Shown: one piece after another, positions 1-6,630 of the stretch
Layout: each line of letters begins with the position of its first letter
Position numbering within the stretch: position 1 is the first letter of the stretch
NCBI GenBank assembly: GCA_023480765.1
Contig: JAMCWZ010000031.1
Location: 1 to 9,286 of the forward strand
DNA length: 9,286 bases
Source of the DNA: Nitrospirota bacterium
GTDB taxonomy: Bacteria > Nitrospirota_A > Leptospirillia > Leptospirillales > Leptospirillaceae
Direction of reading: 5' to 3'
Made by a program: the position numbers and the translations under genes
Notes under the pieces: model-generated
What the model saw: the letters and a program-made list of their open reading frames with translations, nothing else
The model's database searches: none
What the model was told of the DNA's origin: nothing

Positions 1-45
1 TGTCGGGACAGGATCACGATATTTACTGTGAAATTCCCGGTTCGT

Positions 46-77
46 GTCTAAAAAGTACCTGAAAAGTCCAAAAGTAC
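46..77. repeat. Short direct repeat, AAAAGTAC type
   Basis: GTCTAAAAAGTAC at 46-58 recurs as GTCCAAAAGTAC at 66-77, about 20 bp apart, with a weaker AAAAGTCC copy between them. No gene covers this stretch. Closely spaced short repeats of this kind occur at transposase-binding ends of some insertion sequences (IS21-type ends, for example), but no transposase is visible and the window starts here, so mobile origin is only a possibility. Confidence 0.4.
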
Positions 78-98
78 AAGCCCCCTACTTTCGATGGA

Positions 99-142
99 TA
101 GACAGGTTCTGGATCCGGGATTACGCTCTAGACAGGTTGGAT
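99..142. repeat. Direct repeat TAGACAGGTT...GGAT, two copies
   Basis: TAGACAGGTTCTGGAT at 99-114 is repeated as TAGACAGGTTGGAT at 129-142, 30 bp apart start to start. The core GACAGG also occurs at 7-12. Together with the repeats at 46-77 these give the first 142 bases an iterated look that fits an insertion-sequence end or a multi-site protein-binding region. The copies lie 55-100 bp upstream of the first gene, so they could also be operators for it. No strong promoter was found; the best is a weak TTGGAT (137-142), 17-bp spacer, TGAATT (160-165). Confidence 0.4.
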
Positions 143-195
143 TCTTTCTCATAAGACAATGAATTATTGTAAAAAAAATTGACATGGGGGAGGAA

Positions 196-837
196 ATGAA
201 GATCCGTCGGTTTTTGCGAAAGGTGACTTTTGGAGAAGGTTTTTCGGTCCTCGAGAGGGACGGAAACACGGGTGAAAGGCATCCGGGCTCTGTTTTCGAC
301 GTCCGGATCTCCAATCTTTTCTGGATATTTCTTTTGGTCGGAAGTTTATTCGCGGCGGGATGTGCTTCCGAACCGTCTTATCGCCAGGCGTTCGATTCGT
401 CCCAGCAAATCGAGGGGAATACCGAATCCATTGCGAGCACTCCCGACAAAACATGGATCGCTTCCTTGCAGGTTCTGTCTCAGCAAGGATTCATGGTCCG
501 CTCGGCGGACAGAAGCAACGATGTCATTCTGGCGGACCGGGAAATGGCGGACCAGAATGACAAGAACGTCTCTTATCAGATCACGTCGACCGTCACGCTG
601 GTTCCGCTGGGAAAAGATATCACCCAGGTGAGTCTTGCGGCGAATCAGACGACGGAATTCCACCGGAAACAATATGTCTGGTGGCATCTTCTGTGGCTGA
701 TTCCGCTGTTTCCCGTCGGGTCGGAATACACGTCTGTCGTGACACATCGGGGAACGGTCCAGAATCCCGAGTTTTATGCGGGCTTTTTCGATAATCTCAA
801 GAAAGCTGTCCAATCAAAGACATTGACCAAGAATTGA
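196..837 (+). CDS. Lipoprotein of unknown function, possibly DUF2242-like
   Basis: This gene encodes a 213-residue predicted lipoprotein; the function is not known. A hydrophobic stretch (LFWIFLLVGSLFAAGC) ends in a lipobox with the lipidated cysteine at residue 56, so the mature protein should be anchored in a membrane and face the periplasm. The n-region before the core is unusually long (about 35 residues), but no later in-frame ATG, GTG or well-placed TTG exists before it. I chose ATG 196 over ATG 184 because a GGAGG run at 189-193 lies between them, although its 2-base spacing is tight. The mature part has the order 'FDSS', then a Ser/Gln-Gln-Gly-Phe strand (VLSQQGFMV), then a beta-rich middle, a hydrophobic WWHLLWLIPLFPVG segment, and a C-terminal FYAGFFDNL helix. 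This order recalls DUF2242 lipoproteins (LLSQGYVV early, KFYDRFF late), but I judged the resemblance by eye. No neighbour suggests a partner. Confidence 0.8.
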   Translation: MKIRRFLRKVTFGEGFSVLERDGNTGERHPGSVFDVRISNLFWIFLLVGSLFAAGCASEPSYRQAFDSSQQIEGNTESIASTPDKTWIASLQVLSQQGFMVRSADRSNDVILADREMADQNDKNVSYQITSTVTLVPLGKDITQVSLAANQTTEFHRKQYVWWHLLWLIPLFPVGSEYTSVVTHRGTVQNPEFYAGFFDNLKKAVQSKTLTKN

Positions 838-883
838 GCGATTTTGATGAAAGCAGCGGCGAGGAAGACATGAATGGAGTCTT

Positions 884-908
884 GTCCGGTTCTCTCCGGA
901 ACCGGGAC
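884..908 (+). terminator. Possible weak terminator hairpin after the lipoprotein gene
   Basis: CCGGTT (886-891) pairs with AACCGG (900-905) around an 8-base loop, and GT (884-885) can add two pairs to AC (907-908) with a bulged G. It lies 47 bp after the stop at 837. The downstream sequence (CCGACCTTTCC) has only a poor T-run, so termination would be inefficient or the hairpin may have another role. Confidence 0.3.
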
Positions 909-976
909 CCGACCTTTCCAAGAGAGCAAGAAAGCGTGAAGGTCACCTGACCGTCCTGGGTATCGGATAAAGAAAA

Positions 977-998
977 GGGCCGCTTTGCAGAGCGGCCC
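977..998. promoter_or_regulatory. Perfect 8-bp GC hairpin just upstream of the propeller lipoprotein
   Basis: GGGCCGCT (977-984) and AGCGGCCC (991-998) form a perfect stem with a 6-base loop. It is followed on the plus strand by AAAAATATGGAT and then the AAAGGAG ribosome-binding site. On the minus strand the stem is followed by TTTTCTTT, so it has the layout of an intrinsic terminator for leftward transcription, although no minus-strand gene lies to its right. In the plus-strand mRNA it would be a 5' leader hairpin about 12 nt before the ribosome-binding site, where it could stabilise the message. Confidence 0.5.
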
Positions 999-1025
999 AA
1001 AAATATGGATAAAGGAGTCCCCGCA

Positions 1026-3191
1026 ATGGTCCCCCTTGACTTTCATTATGCCAGAAAGGCGTGTTGCGTTCAAAGAGTCGGATATAGAAAAGGTTTTAAA
1101 CCGTTCTTAAAATATACGAAAGGATTCGGATTTAGTTTCCTGTTCCTGTTTTTTCTCACTGCCTGTGGAGGAGGCGGAAGCGGTGGAGGAGGGGGCGTCA
1201 CCGGATCGACGGTCAGTGTGTCCGGTACGGTTCAGGGAGGGGCCGGGCCCATCGACGCATCAAGCGTCAGTCTCTGGGAAGCCGGGAGTGCAGGAGGGAG
1301 TGCGACCCAGATCAGTAATAGCGTACAAACGCAATCGGATGGTTCGTACACGGTCAGCTCAAGCATCCCCGTTCCCGCTTCGGCATTCCTTTATGTCGTT
1401 GCGTCCGGGGGAATTGTCTCCGGCACATCTAATCCGAACATCATGCTGATGTCCACTGTCGGGGAAGCGGGCAATATTCCGTCCAAGGTCTTCGTCAACG
1501 AATTCACCACGGTGGTGTCTTCTTATCTTTTTCTGACGGGGAGTCCTCATTTTTCCTCCGGTGCTCCTTCGATAGCGGGAAACTCTTCCTCTCTTGTGTC
1601 CGATCAAAATTCCCTGGTCAATTATGTCAATTTGCAGACCGGCGGTTTCCAGACAACCCTCCCGTCCTCCTCTGTTACCCAGCTGACGGATCTGGCGAAC
1701 ATCATTGCCTCCTGTGTTGAAGACACCTCCAGCGGCTTTTCGAATTGTCAGACGCTGAAAACCGCCACGACCGTCACGTCTTTCAATCCGTCCAATACGC
1801 TGATGAGTTTTGTCAGCCTGATCACGCAGCTGGGCAACATCTCTGCCCAGAACCAGGCGGACCTGGTGAATCTGGCCAATACTCCGACGTCTTTGTCTTC
1901 CGGTGGATCCCTGACTTCCCTGAACGGGTCGACATCGATCCCTCCCTCTTCGTCGGGTTCCGGCGGGGGGTCGGGCGGAGGCTCGGGTTCCGGCGGGGGG
2001 TCGGGTAGCGGGACCGTTGTTGGCACTGTGGTGGTTGCAACCTCTCCGTCCGGCGGGGGAACGCAACTCGCGGGATTTACCTACACTGCAAGCGGGACTG
2101 TGACAAACGGGAGCAATCCACCCCTGTTTTCCATTCCGGCGACCAGCCCGAGTTCAGGCTGCGCAGGAAATCCGAATTCGGTCAATTACGACAGGGTGAA
2201 TCATCTTCTCTTCCTGGCGTTTGATACGACGAGCAGCACGGTCGATGTTTGCAGCTATACGGTGTCGCCGACGACCGGTACGATTGCGTACGCCAGTGAA
2301 ACGGCCCCCCAGCCCGGACAGGGATTCGGATTTGATCCGACGGACATGCTGATCGTGGGTGGAAATAGTTCCGCCTATTGGCTCTTTACCTACAGCGCAA
2401 GCGGACAGTTTACGGCCGGGACGTTTTCGGGGAGCGGGTTTCCGAGCGGAGACAATGTGACTGGAGCAGATTTTGTCAACGGCATCCTCTGGTACGGAAC
2501 CAACAATCAGCAAGGACCCAGCCCGGTCTATACCGTCCAGGGAGCCTGCAAGTTTTCGGCGACCGGGGGGAATGCAAGTATTTCCGGTTGCACGGCATTT
2601 TCAAGCGCCGTGACTTATAACGCCCCCTTCGACATCGATTCCTCGGACGGTCTGATTCTCTATACGAACAGTCTCCCGAACAACTGCTCCTCGACGTCGA
2701 CCGTCGCGTCGATTCTGATCTACAACAAAAGCAACGGCGCGTTTTCCAATGCGTCGAATATTCCGACAGAATCTCTTGGAAACTGTGTTTATGTCGTCTA
2801 CAATCCCGTCAATTCCAATCAATCGGCGGATGTTACCGATCATCTGTTTTTCGGTCCCGTGTACGGGTCGTCCGGTGTGTCCATCACCCCTTACCCCTTT
2901 ACGGCGACCGGGTCTTTCCTGAGCCCCCTGCCTGCGGTGACGATTGCCGAGGGAGGGTCCAATGGCCAGAGTCTGGTTTTCGATCCGGTCAACCATCTTG
3001 TTTTTGCCCTGGGATCCTCCTCCGGATCGAACGGAAATGCGACCGTGAACCAACTCACGGGAATCCCGTATACGACATCCGGGTTTTCGTCATCCGGGGT
3101 GCCGACGGGGCTTTCCTTTTCGAACGATACAATCAATAGCTGTGCTTCCGGCAGTCAGTGCAATTATGGTCTGATTGCCATCCTGAACTAA
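1026..3191 (+). CDS. Large lipoprotein with Gly/Ser linker and beta-propeller-like domain
   Basis: This gene encodes a 721-residue predicted lipoprotein; its precise role is unknown. I chose ATG 1026 because AAAGGAG (1011-1017) sits 8 bases before it; an upstream in-frame ATG at 1005 precedes that site. The signal peptide has a long basic n-region, a Phe/Leu core (FSFLFLFFLTAC) and a strong lipobox LTAC with Cys47. The lipid anchor is followed by a flexible glycine run. Residues about 60-120 (VSVSGTVQGG...SDGSYTVSSSI) look like a carboxypeptidase-regulatory-type or Ig-like beta-sandwich. A predicted helical region with many Cys/Ser residues follows. A Ser/Gly linker spans residues 310-329. 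Residues about 340-721 hold roughly six propeller-type repeats, recognisable by motifs such as VNYDRVNHLLFLAF, FGFDPTDMLIVGG and VFDPVNHLVFALG, each followed by a YT/YPxT strand ending in Gly. These recall YncE or lactonase-type propellers. Paired cysteines fit disulfides outside the cytoplasm. It is probably a surface or periplasmic binding or adhesion protein, as an inference. Confidence 0.85.
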   Translation: MVPLDFHYARKACCVQRVGYRKGFKPFLKYTKGFGFSFLFLFFLTACGGGGSGGGGGVTGSTVSVSGTVQGGAGPIDASSVSLWEAGSAGGSATQISNSVQTQSDGSYTVSSSIPVPASAFLYVVASGGIVSGTSNPNIMLMSTVGEAGNIPSKVFVNEFTTVVSSYLFLTGSPHFSSGAPSIAGNSSSLVSDQNSLVNYVNLQTGGFQTTLPSSSVTQLTDLANIIASCVEDTSSGFSNCQTLKTATTVTSFNPSNTLMSFVSLITQLGNISAQNQADLVNLANTPTSLSSGGSLTSLNGSTSIPPSSSGSGGGSGGGSGSGGGSGSGTVVGTVVVATSPSGGGTQLAGFTYTASGTVTNGSNPPLFSIPATSPSSGCAGNPNSVNYDRVNHLLFLAFDTTSSTVDVCSYTVSPTTGTIAYASETAPQPGQGFGFDPTDMLIVGGNSSAYWLFTYSASGQFTAGTFSGSGFPSGDNVTGADFVNGILWYGTNNQQGPSPVYTVQGACKFSATGGNASISGCTAFSSAVTYNAPFDIDSSDGLILYTNSLPNNCSSTSTVASILIYNKSNGAFSNASNIPTESLGNCVYVVYNPVNSNQSADVTDHLFFGPVYGSSGVSITPYPFTATGSFLSPLPAVTIAEGGSNGQSLVFDPVNHLVFALGSSSGSNGNATVNQLTGIPYTTSGFSSSGVPTGLSFSNDTINSCASGSQCNYGLIAILN
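1953..2005 (+). repeat. 23-bp direct repeat encoding the Gly/Ser linker
   Basis: Bases 1953-1975 are repeated exactly at 1983-2005, giving a 30-bp (10-codon) period that encodes SGSGGGSGG-like sequence inside the propeller lipoprotein. Because the period is a whole number of codons, copy gain or loss would change linker length without a frameshift. Confidence 0.85.
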
Positions 3192-3212
3192 GCCTTTTTT
3201 CCTCTCTCCGGG

Positions 3213-3246
3213 GTCCCGGGCGGTCTTTTCTCCGGCCGCTCGGGAC
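3213..3246 (+). terminator. Probable terminator of the propeller lipoprotein gene
   Basis: GTCCCGGGCGG (3213-3223) pairs with CCGCTCGGGAC (3236-3246) over 11 bp with one G-T wobble, around a 12-base loop. It begins 22 bp after the stop codon at 3191. The trailing TCTTCCTG is pyrimidine-rich but a poor U-tract, so the call rests mainly on stem strength and position. Confidence 0.5.
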
Positions 3247-3309
3247 TCTTCCTGCCCATGTTATCCCCCGCCCCGGCAAGAGCCCATTCCTGTCCTCCCT
3301 GGGCTGATC

Positions 3310-3318
3310 TGCTATAAT
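3310..3318 (+). promoter_or_regulatory. Orphan extended -10 promoter (TGCTATAAT)
   Basis: TGC-TATAAT is a perfect sigma-70-type extended -10 element. The -35 position 17 bp upstream (CTGTCC, 3290-3295) is weak, as is common for extended -10 promoters. Transcription should start near 3324-3326. No recognised plus-strand gene follows before lpdA at 3803, so the product is uncertain: a small RNA or the 54-codon ORF at 3371. Confidence 0.55.
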
Positions 3319-3322
3319 TGCT

Positions 3323-3449
3323 CCTCTGAACCGGAACACAGACGGAATCAAAATTGATCGGCGTTAGACGATGAGCAAACTCCCAAACGAGCATGTCCTT
3401 AGAGATTTGGCGGAAAGACGGAATTACTTCTGGCTCTGTCTGTCAGAGG
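3323..3449 (+). ncRNA. Candidate small RNA downstream of the orphan promoter
   Basis: The predicted transcript begins with CCTCTG (3323-3328), which is complementary to CAGAGG (3444-3449). ACAGAC (3338-3343) pairs just inside with GTCTGT (3438-3443), so the ends could close into one long-range stem of about 12 bp. CAGAG can instead form a local hairpin with CTCTG (3434-3438), and AACTCCC (3378-3384) can pair with GGGAGTT (3452-3458), crossing the closing stem. It matches no RNA family I recognise: I considered 6S, tmRNA, RNase P and SRP RNA. No terminator is clear after 3449, so the 3' end is unknown. Short complementary matches also arise by chance. Confidence 0.25.
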
Positions 3450-3535
3450 TGGGGAGTTCAGGCATTTTGAGGCGTCAGATCGTTTTGTTCCAGCTCTTTC
3501 CGGCAAGCGCACCGGTTTGTGTTCAAAATGTGTGA
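3371..3535 (+). CDS. Possible 54-residue ORF, unrecognised
   Basis: An ATG at 3371 opens a 54-codon frame ending at TGA 3533-3535 (start MSKLPNEHVLRDLAERRNYF, end APVCVQNV). It lies about 45 nt downstream of the predicted start of the orphan promoter, which is why it deserves a mention. There is no good ribosome-binding site (ATCGGCGTTAGACG before the ATG), and the sequence suggests no family, signal peptide or membrane segment. It could equally be a chance frame inside a non-coding RNA. Confidence 0.15.
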   Translation: MSKLPNEHVLRDLAERRNYFWLCLSEVGSSGILRRQIVLFQLFPASAPVCVQNV

Positions 3536-3641
3536 ACGGTTCTCCGCGCGCAGGATTCCTGTGGAAAAGAGATTCCGGATTCAGGAAGGGGCCGTTGAGG
3601 GTTGAAAAACGGGTAGGAATCATCGGGTGATGGGCAGTGAT

Positions 3642-3718
<77 letters not shown>

Positions 3719-3723
3719 CGAAA

Positions 3724-3752
3724 ACTATAGGGAAACAGGTCTTTAAAGTCAA
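3724..3752 (-). promoter_or_regulatory. Promoter of the initiator tRNA
   Basis: On the minus strand TTGACT (3747-3752) and TATAGT (3724-3729) are separated by exactly 17 bp, a near-consensus sigma-70 promoter. Only five bases (TTTCG) separate the -10 from the first base of the mature tRNA, so transcription would start at, or within a base or two of, tRNA position 1. A weaker overlapping pair, TTGATC (3765-3770) and TTTAAA (3742-3747), also with 17 bp between, could give a leader of about 17 nt instead. Confidence 0.75.
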
Positions 3753-3802
3753 GGTGGACCAAGGGATCAACCGTTTTTGGGAGAAAAGTCCGAAAGGTCG
3801 TG

Positions 3803-5191
3803 ATGGAAGAATCGTTTGATCTCGTGGTGGTGGGAGGGGGTCCTGCCGGTTATGTTGGAGCGATCAGGGCGGCCCATCTGGGGATGAAGGTCGGTCTTGT
3901 GGAATCGGACAAGGTTGGAGGGACTTGCCTTCACGAAGGATGTATCCCGACAAAGGTTCTTCTCGAAGCGGCGGGCTTTGTCTCCCAGGTGGCCCGGTCC
4001 GGTGAGTTTGGCGTATCGGTGGGAGTCCCTTCGGTGGACTGGAAGACACTCTCTGCGCACAGGGAAAAGGTTGTGAGCCGTCTTTTTCTGGGCATCCAGG
4101 CGCTGCTCCGTAAAAACGGGATTCTTCATTTTTCCGGAGAAGGACAGTTGGTTTCACCGGAAGAGGTGTTTGTTTCTGGAGGAGAAAACAAAAAACTGCG
4201 GGCCTCCCATATTTTGGTGGCGACCGGGTCTCGCCCCCGTCCGTGGCCGGGTCTTCCTTTCGACCGGGAGAGGGTTCTCGACAGCACAGATGCATTGCGA
4301 CTCTCTCCGGCGGGACACAGAATCGGGATTGTGGGAGGAGGTGTTGTCGGCGTGGAGTTTGCCGACATCTTCCAGTCGTTCGGGGGAGATGTGACTCTTC
4401 TGGAAAAGGAAGAGCGTCTGCTGCCGTTGGAGGATCCGGATCTTGTCGACATTCTCCGAAAAGAGTACGAGCGTCGGGGAATGTCGATCCGGACCGGCGT
4501 TTCCATAGAGACAATCGAAGTCGGTCCGGAAGGAGTGAAGATCACGGGTGTCGACGGTTCCGGGAAAAAAGAGCTGGTGTTTGACAAGCTGCTGGTCGCG
4601 ATCGGCCGGGAAGCCCGACTTCCCGCTTTTGGCAAGGGCTTTTCGGGATTGCCGATGGAACGGGGATTTTTGAAGGTTGATCCCTACGGATGGACGGGGA
4701 TCTCCGGTCTGTATGCCGCGGGAGATGTCACGGGCGGTCTGATGCTGGCCCATGCCGCAAGCCATCAGGCCGTGATCGCGGTCGACCGGATGGCCGGAAA
4801 AAATCCCTCCCCGTTTGACCCTTCGCACGTTCCTCGTGTTGTATACTCCCACCCGGAAGTTGTTTCGGTTGGCATTTCCGGACAGGAAGCCCGCAGAAAA
4901 GGCCTTTCTGTCCGCCAGGGAGAGTATCCCCTTCTGGGGAACGGAAGATCGCTGATCCATGGAGAAAAAAGAGGGTTGGTCCGGGTTTTCGGAGACCCGG
5001 AAACCGGCAGGGTTCTGGGTCTTGCCGGAGTCGGAGCGGGACTGTCCGAGCTGATTTCGCTTGGAACTCTGGCCATGCAAACTCCCCAGGGACTCCTGGC
5101 TTTTCAGGGGACAATCATTCCGCATCCGACAGTGGGGGAAGCCCTCTGGGAGGCCGCCATGGATGTGACGGGGGATGCGCTCCACCGCTAA
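3803..5191 (+). CDS. lpdA: Dihydrolipoyl dehydrogenase (E3)
   Basis: This 462-residue flavoprotein reoxidises dihydrolipoamide bound to carrier proteins and passes the electrons through FAD to NAD+. It serves 2-oxoacid dehydrogenase complexes or the glycine cleavage system in the cytoplasm. Length and domain order are standard. The FAD-binding GGGPAG is at residues 11-16; the redox disulfide is Cys42 and Cys47 in GGTCLHEGCIPTK; the NAD-binding GGGVVG is at 178-183. The second FAD motif is YAAGDVTGG, and the C-terminal interface holds the catalytic pair His441 and Glu446 in HPTVGE. ATG 3803 is preferred over GTG 3800 because AAAGG (3793-3797) lies 5 bases before it. No E1, E2 or glycine-cleavage gene is in the window, so the partner complex is unknown. 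It diverges from the tRNA with 84 bp between, and is followed by two co-directional genes. I found no convincing plus-strand promoter of its own. Mercuric reductase or glutathione reductase is less likely given the motifs and length. Confidence 0.93.
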   Translation: MEESFDLVVVGGGPAGYVGAIRAAHLGMKVGLVESDKVGGTCLHEGCIPTKVLLEAAGFVSQVARSGEFGVSVGVPSVDWKTLSAHREKVVSRLFLGIQALLRKNGILHFSGEGQLVSPEEVFVSGGENKKLRASHILVATGSRPRPWPGLPFDRERVLDSTDALRLSPAGHRIGIVGGGVVGVEFADIFQSFGGDVTLLEKEERLLPLEDPDLVDILRKEYERRGMSIRTGVSIETIEVGPEGVKITGVDGSGKKELVFDKLLVAIGREARLPAFGKGFSGLPMERGFLKVDPYGWTGISGLYAAGDVTGGLMLAHAASHQAVIAVDRMAGKNPSPFDPSHVPRVVYSHPEVVSVGISGQEARRKGLSVRQGEYPLLGNGRSLIHGEKRGLVRVFGDPETGRVLGLAGVGAGLSELISLGTLAMQTPQGLLAFQGTIIPHPTVGEALWEAAMDVTGDALHR

Positions 5192-5235
5192 CGGATTCGG
5201 AATTCGACTTTGCGGTCCAGGAAAGGTTGCCCTTC

Positions 5236-6630
5236 ATGGGGTTTTTCCTCTTTACGCGTTCCCTTCGGGACACGACGGAATCAAAAAAAATTCTGGAAAT
5301 GATCATCAGCGACAACCAGACAGCGTGTTTTGTCGTGAATGAAGAGAACCAGATCGTCATCTTCAACGACATCCTCTCCCTTTTTTTGGGGTGGTCCGTC
5401 AATGCTGTTGCCCGGAAACCGCTGGAGGAAGTCCTCCGGCATCTGGTGACACAGGGGCAGGATGTTCCCGTCACTCTGCCCTCTTTGGACTCTGTTCTGA
5501 CCGAATTCCGGGTGTACAAGAACTTTGGAAAAAGAGGAGCCCTTCTTTTCAAGGGATATCCGCTGGGAGGACTTCCTCCTCCCGCGGGAATCTACTTCCT
5601 CTATCGACAGGAAGATCCTCCGACCGAAAAGATCGTCCACCAATATCTGGCTCCGATCATCGACAAACTCTATTCCAGGACGCGCCAGCATCTGGCCATG
5701 CTGGCCCTGGATGATTATGACCTTCGGGAAATTGACAGGACGTCCCGGGAGATTCTGAATACGCTCGGCCCGATGTTGCAACATGTGAGGGTCTTTCTGG
5801 TCAACAGGATCTCCATGGACGATTCGTCGCATTTTGCCCGAATTCTCTTCGACGGAGCTCCCGACAGTGTTCAGGAAAGCCTGGAAGGCATTTTATACGG
5901 GGACACAATCTTTTTTCAGAGGCTGTTCGGAAATTCGGGCAGGCCAGCTCTTGTCGAACACACGGAGTTGCCCTGGAAATACGAGTTTCTCTTTCCGTTC
6001 AACTGGTATCATCATGTGTTCGGCTGGATGGGAATTCCCGTGGCCTCGTTGGATGTCTGGCGAAATCCCGTTCGATTTTCCTGGCAGGATGCGCTTGGTG
6101 AACTGGGGCAGTCCATGGGTCTCCAGAGAAGCCGGATGGGGCTACTTCCGCAATACAGGATGTCGCCGGATGGCGTTCTTGATGGAACCAGCCTCGGAAT
6201 GGCCCTGGATTCCATGATCGGGAGAACTCCTCCGAGACCGTTCGTCCTCCTCCTTTTCCGGATCCTGGACAAGGGGATGCGGGATGAATTCGTGAGGCTT
6301 CTGGGAAAGGCCAAGCGGGGAACGGATTTTCTGGGCGAGCATCCGGAGGGTCTGGTGGCCGTGTTTCCGGATGAAGATCCGACATTCCGTCAATCGATTA
6401 TGGATCGGTATAAAAAAATTTTTGAAAAACTGATCGTGTCGGATTTCCGCTTTCAGTGCACGATTTCCAGTTTCGGTTTTCCCGCCCGGGAGTGGACCTC
6501 CGGAGAAGTTCTGGCCCGCCTCAACGAGATCAAGGGAGTCGACGTCCGGCCGGCAATCGAAATGGCCACGGACGATGTGGTTTTCGATGACTGGTTTAAA
6601 AAATTTTTATTGCTGAAGGATTTTGAATGA
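5236..6630 (+). CDS. PAS-domain sensory protein with degenerate GGDEF-like C-terminus
   Basis: This gene encodes a 464-residue soluble protein, probably a sensor or scaffold. Residues about 18-105 (ILEMIISDNQTACFVVNEENQIVIFND...) look like a PAS domain that would sense a ligand, redox state or light. A middle region (about 150-310) resembles a GAF fold but I cannot confirm it. Residues about 315-450 follow the strand-helix pattern of a diguanylate cyclase domain (PFVLLLFRILD, then RGTDFLGEHPEGLVAVFP, then TISSFGFP). The active-site GGDEF is replaced by PEGLV at residues 370-374, so cyclase activity is not expected; it may bind nucleotide or serve as a protein-interaction module. ATG 5236 was chosen over TTG 5227 because AGGAAAGG (5219-5226) lies 9 bases before it. 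It follows lpdA by 44 bp with no terminator, and its stop overlaps the next start (ATGA at 6627-6630), implying translational coupling. There is no transmembrane segment or signal peptide. Confidence 0.8.
   Translation: MGFFLFTRSLRDTTESKKILEMIISDNQTACFVVNEENQIVIFNDILSLFLGWSVNAVARKPLEEVLRHLVTQGQDVPVTLPSLDSVLTEFRVYKNFGKRGALLFKGYPLGGLPPPAGIYFLYRQEDPPTEKIVHQYLAPIIDKLYSRTRQHLAMLALDDYDLREIDRTSREILNTLGPMLQHVRVFLVNRISMDDSSHFARILFDGAPDSVQESLEGILYGDTIFFQRLFGNSGRPALVEHTELPWKYEFLFPFNWYHHVFGWMGIPVASLDVWRNPVRFSWQDALGELGQSMGLQRSRMGLLPQYRMSPDGVLDGTSLGMALDSMIGRTPPRPFVLLLFRILDKGMRDEFVRLLGKAKRGTDFLGEHPEGLVAVFPDEDPTFRQSIMDRYKKIFEKLIVSDFRFQCTISSFGFPAREWTSGEVLARLNEIKGVDVRPAIEMATDDVVFDDWFKKFLLLKDFE

Noticed and set aside
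941..952. GGTCACCTGACC palindrome as an operator
   Set aside because: It is a perfect 12-bp inverted repeat, but no promoter elements lie around it and such palindromes are common by chance.
1359..2066. Long minus-strand frames opposite the propeller lipoprotein, including 1359-2066 and 2601-3053
   Set aside because: They are Arg-rich or Pro-rich shadows of the strong plus-strand gene and show no start signal or family motif.
3535..3596. Nested complementary segments (AACGG/CCGTT, TTCCTG/CAGGAA) as a terminator of the tRNA
   Set aside because: The stems are short with large loops and no T-run follows on the minus strand, so they do not support termination.
3301..3640. A tmRNA, 6S RNA, RNase P RNA or SRP RNA in the gap before the tRNA
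   Set aside because: GGGCTGATCTGC looks a little like a tmRNA start, but no tag sequence, tRNA-like 3' end or conserved core of any of these RNAs is present.
3800..3802. GTG 3800 as start of lpdA
   Set aside because: It adds only one residue, and the ribosome-binding site AAAGG at 3793-3797 is better spaced for ATG 3803.
4154..5185. A 343-codon minus-strand frame opposite lpdA
   Set aside because: The plus strand encodes a full-length dihydrolipoyl dehydrogenase with all motifs, so this frame is a by-product of its codon use.
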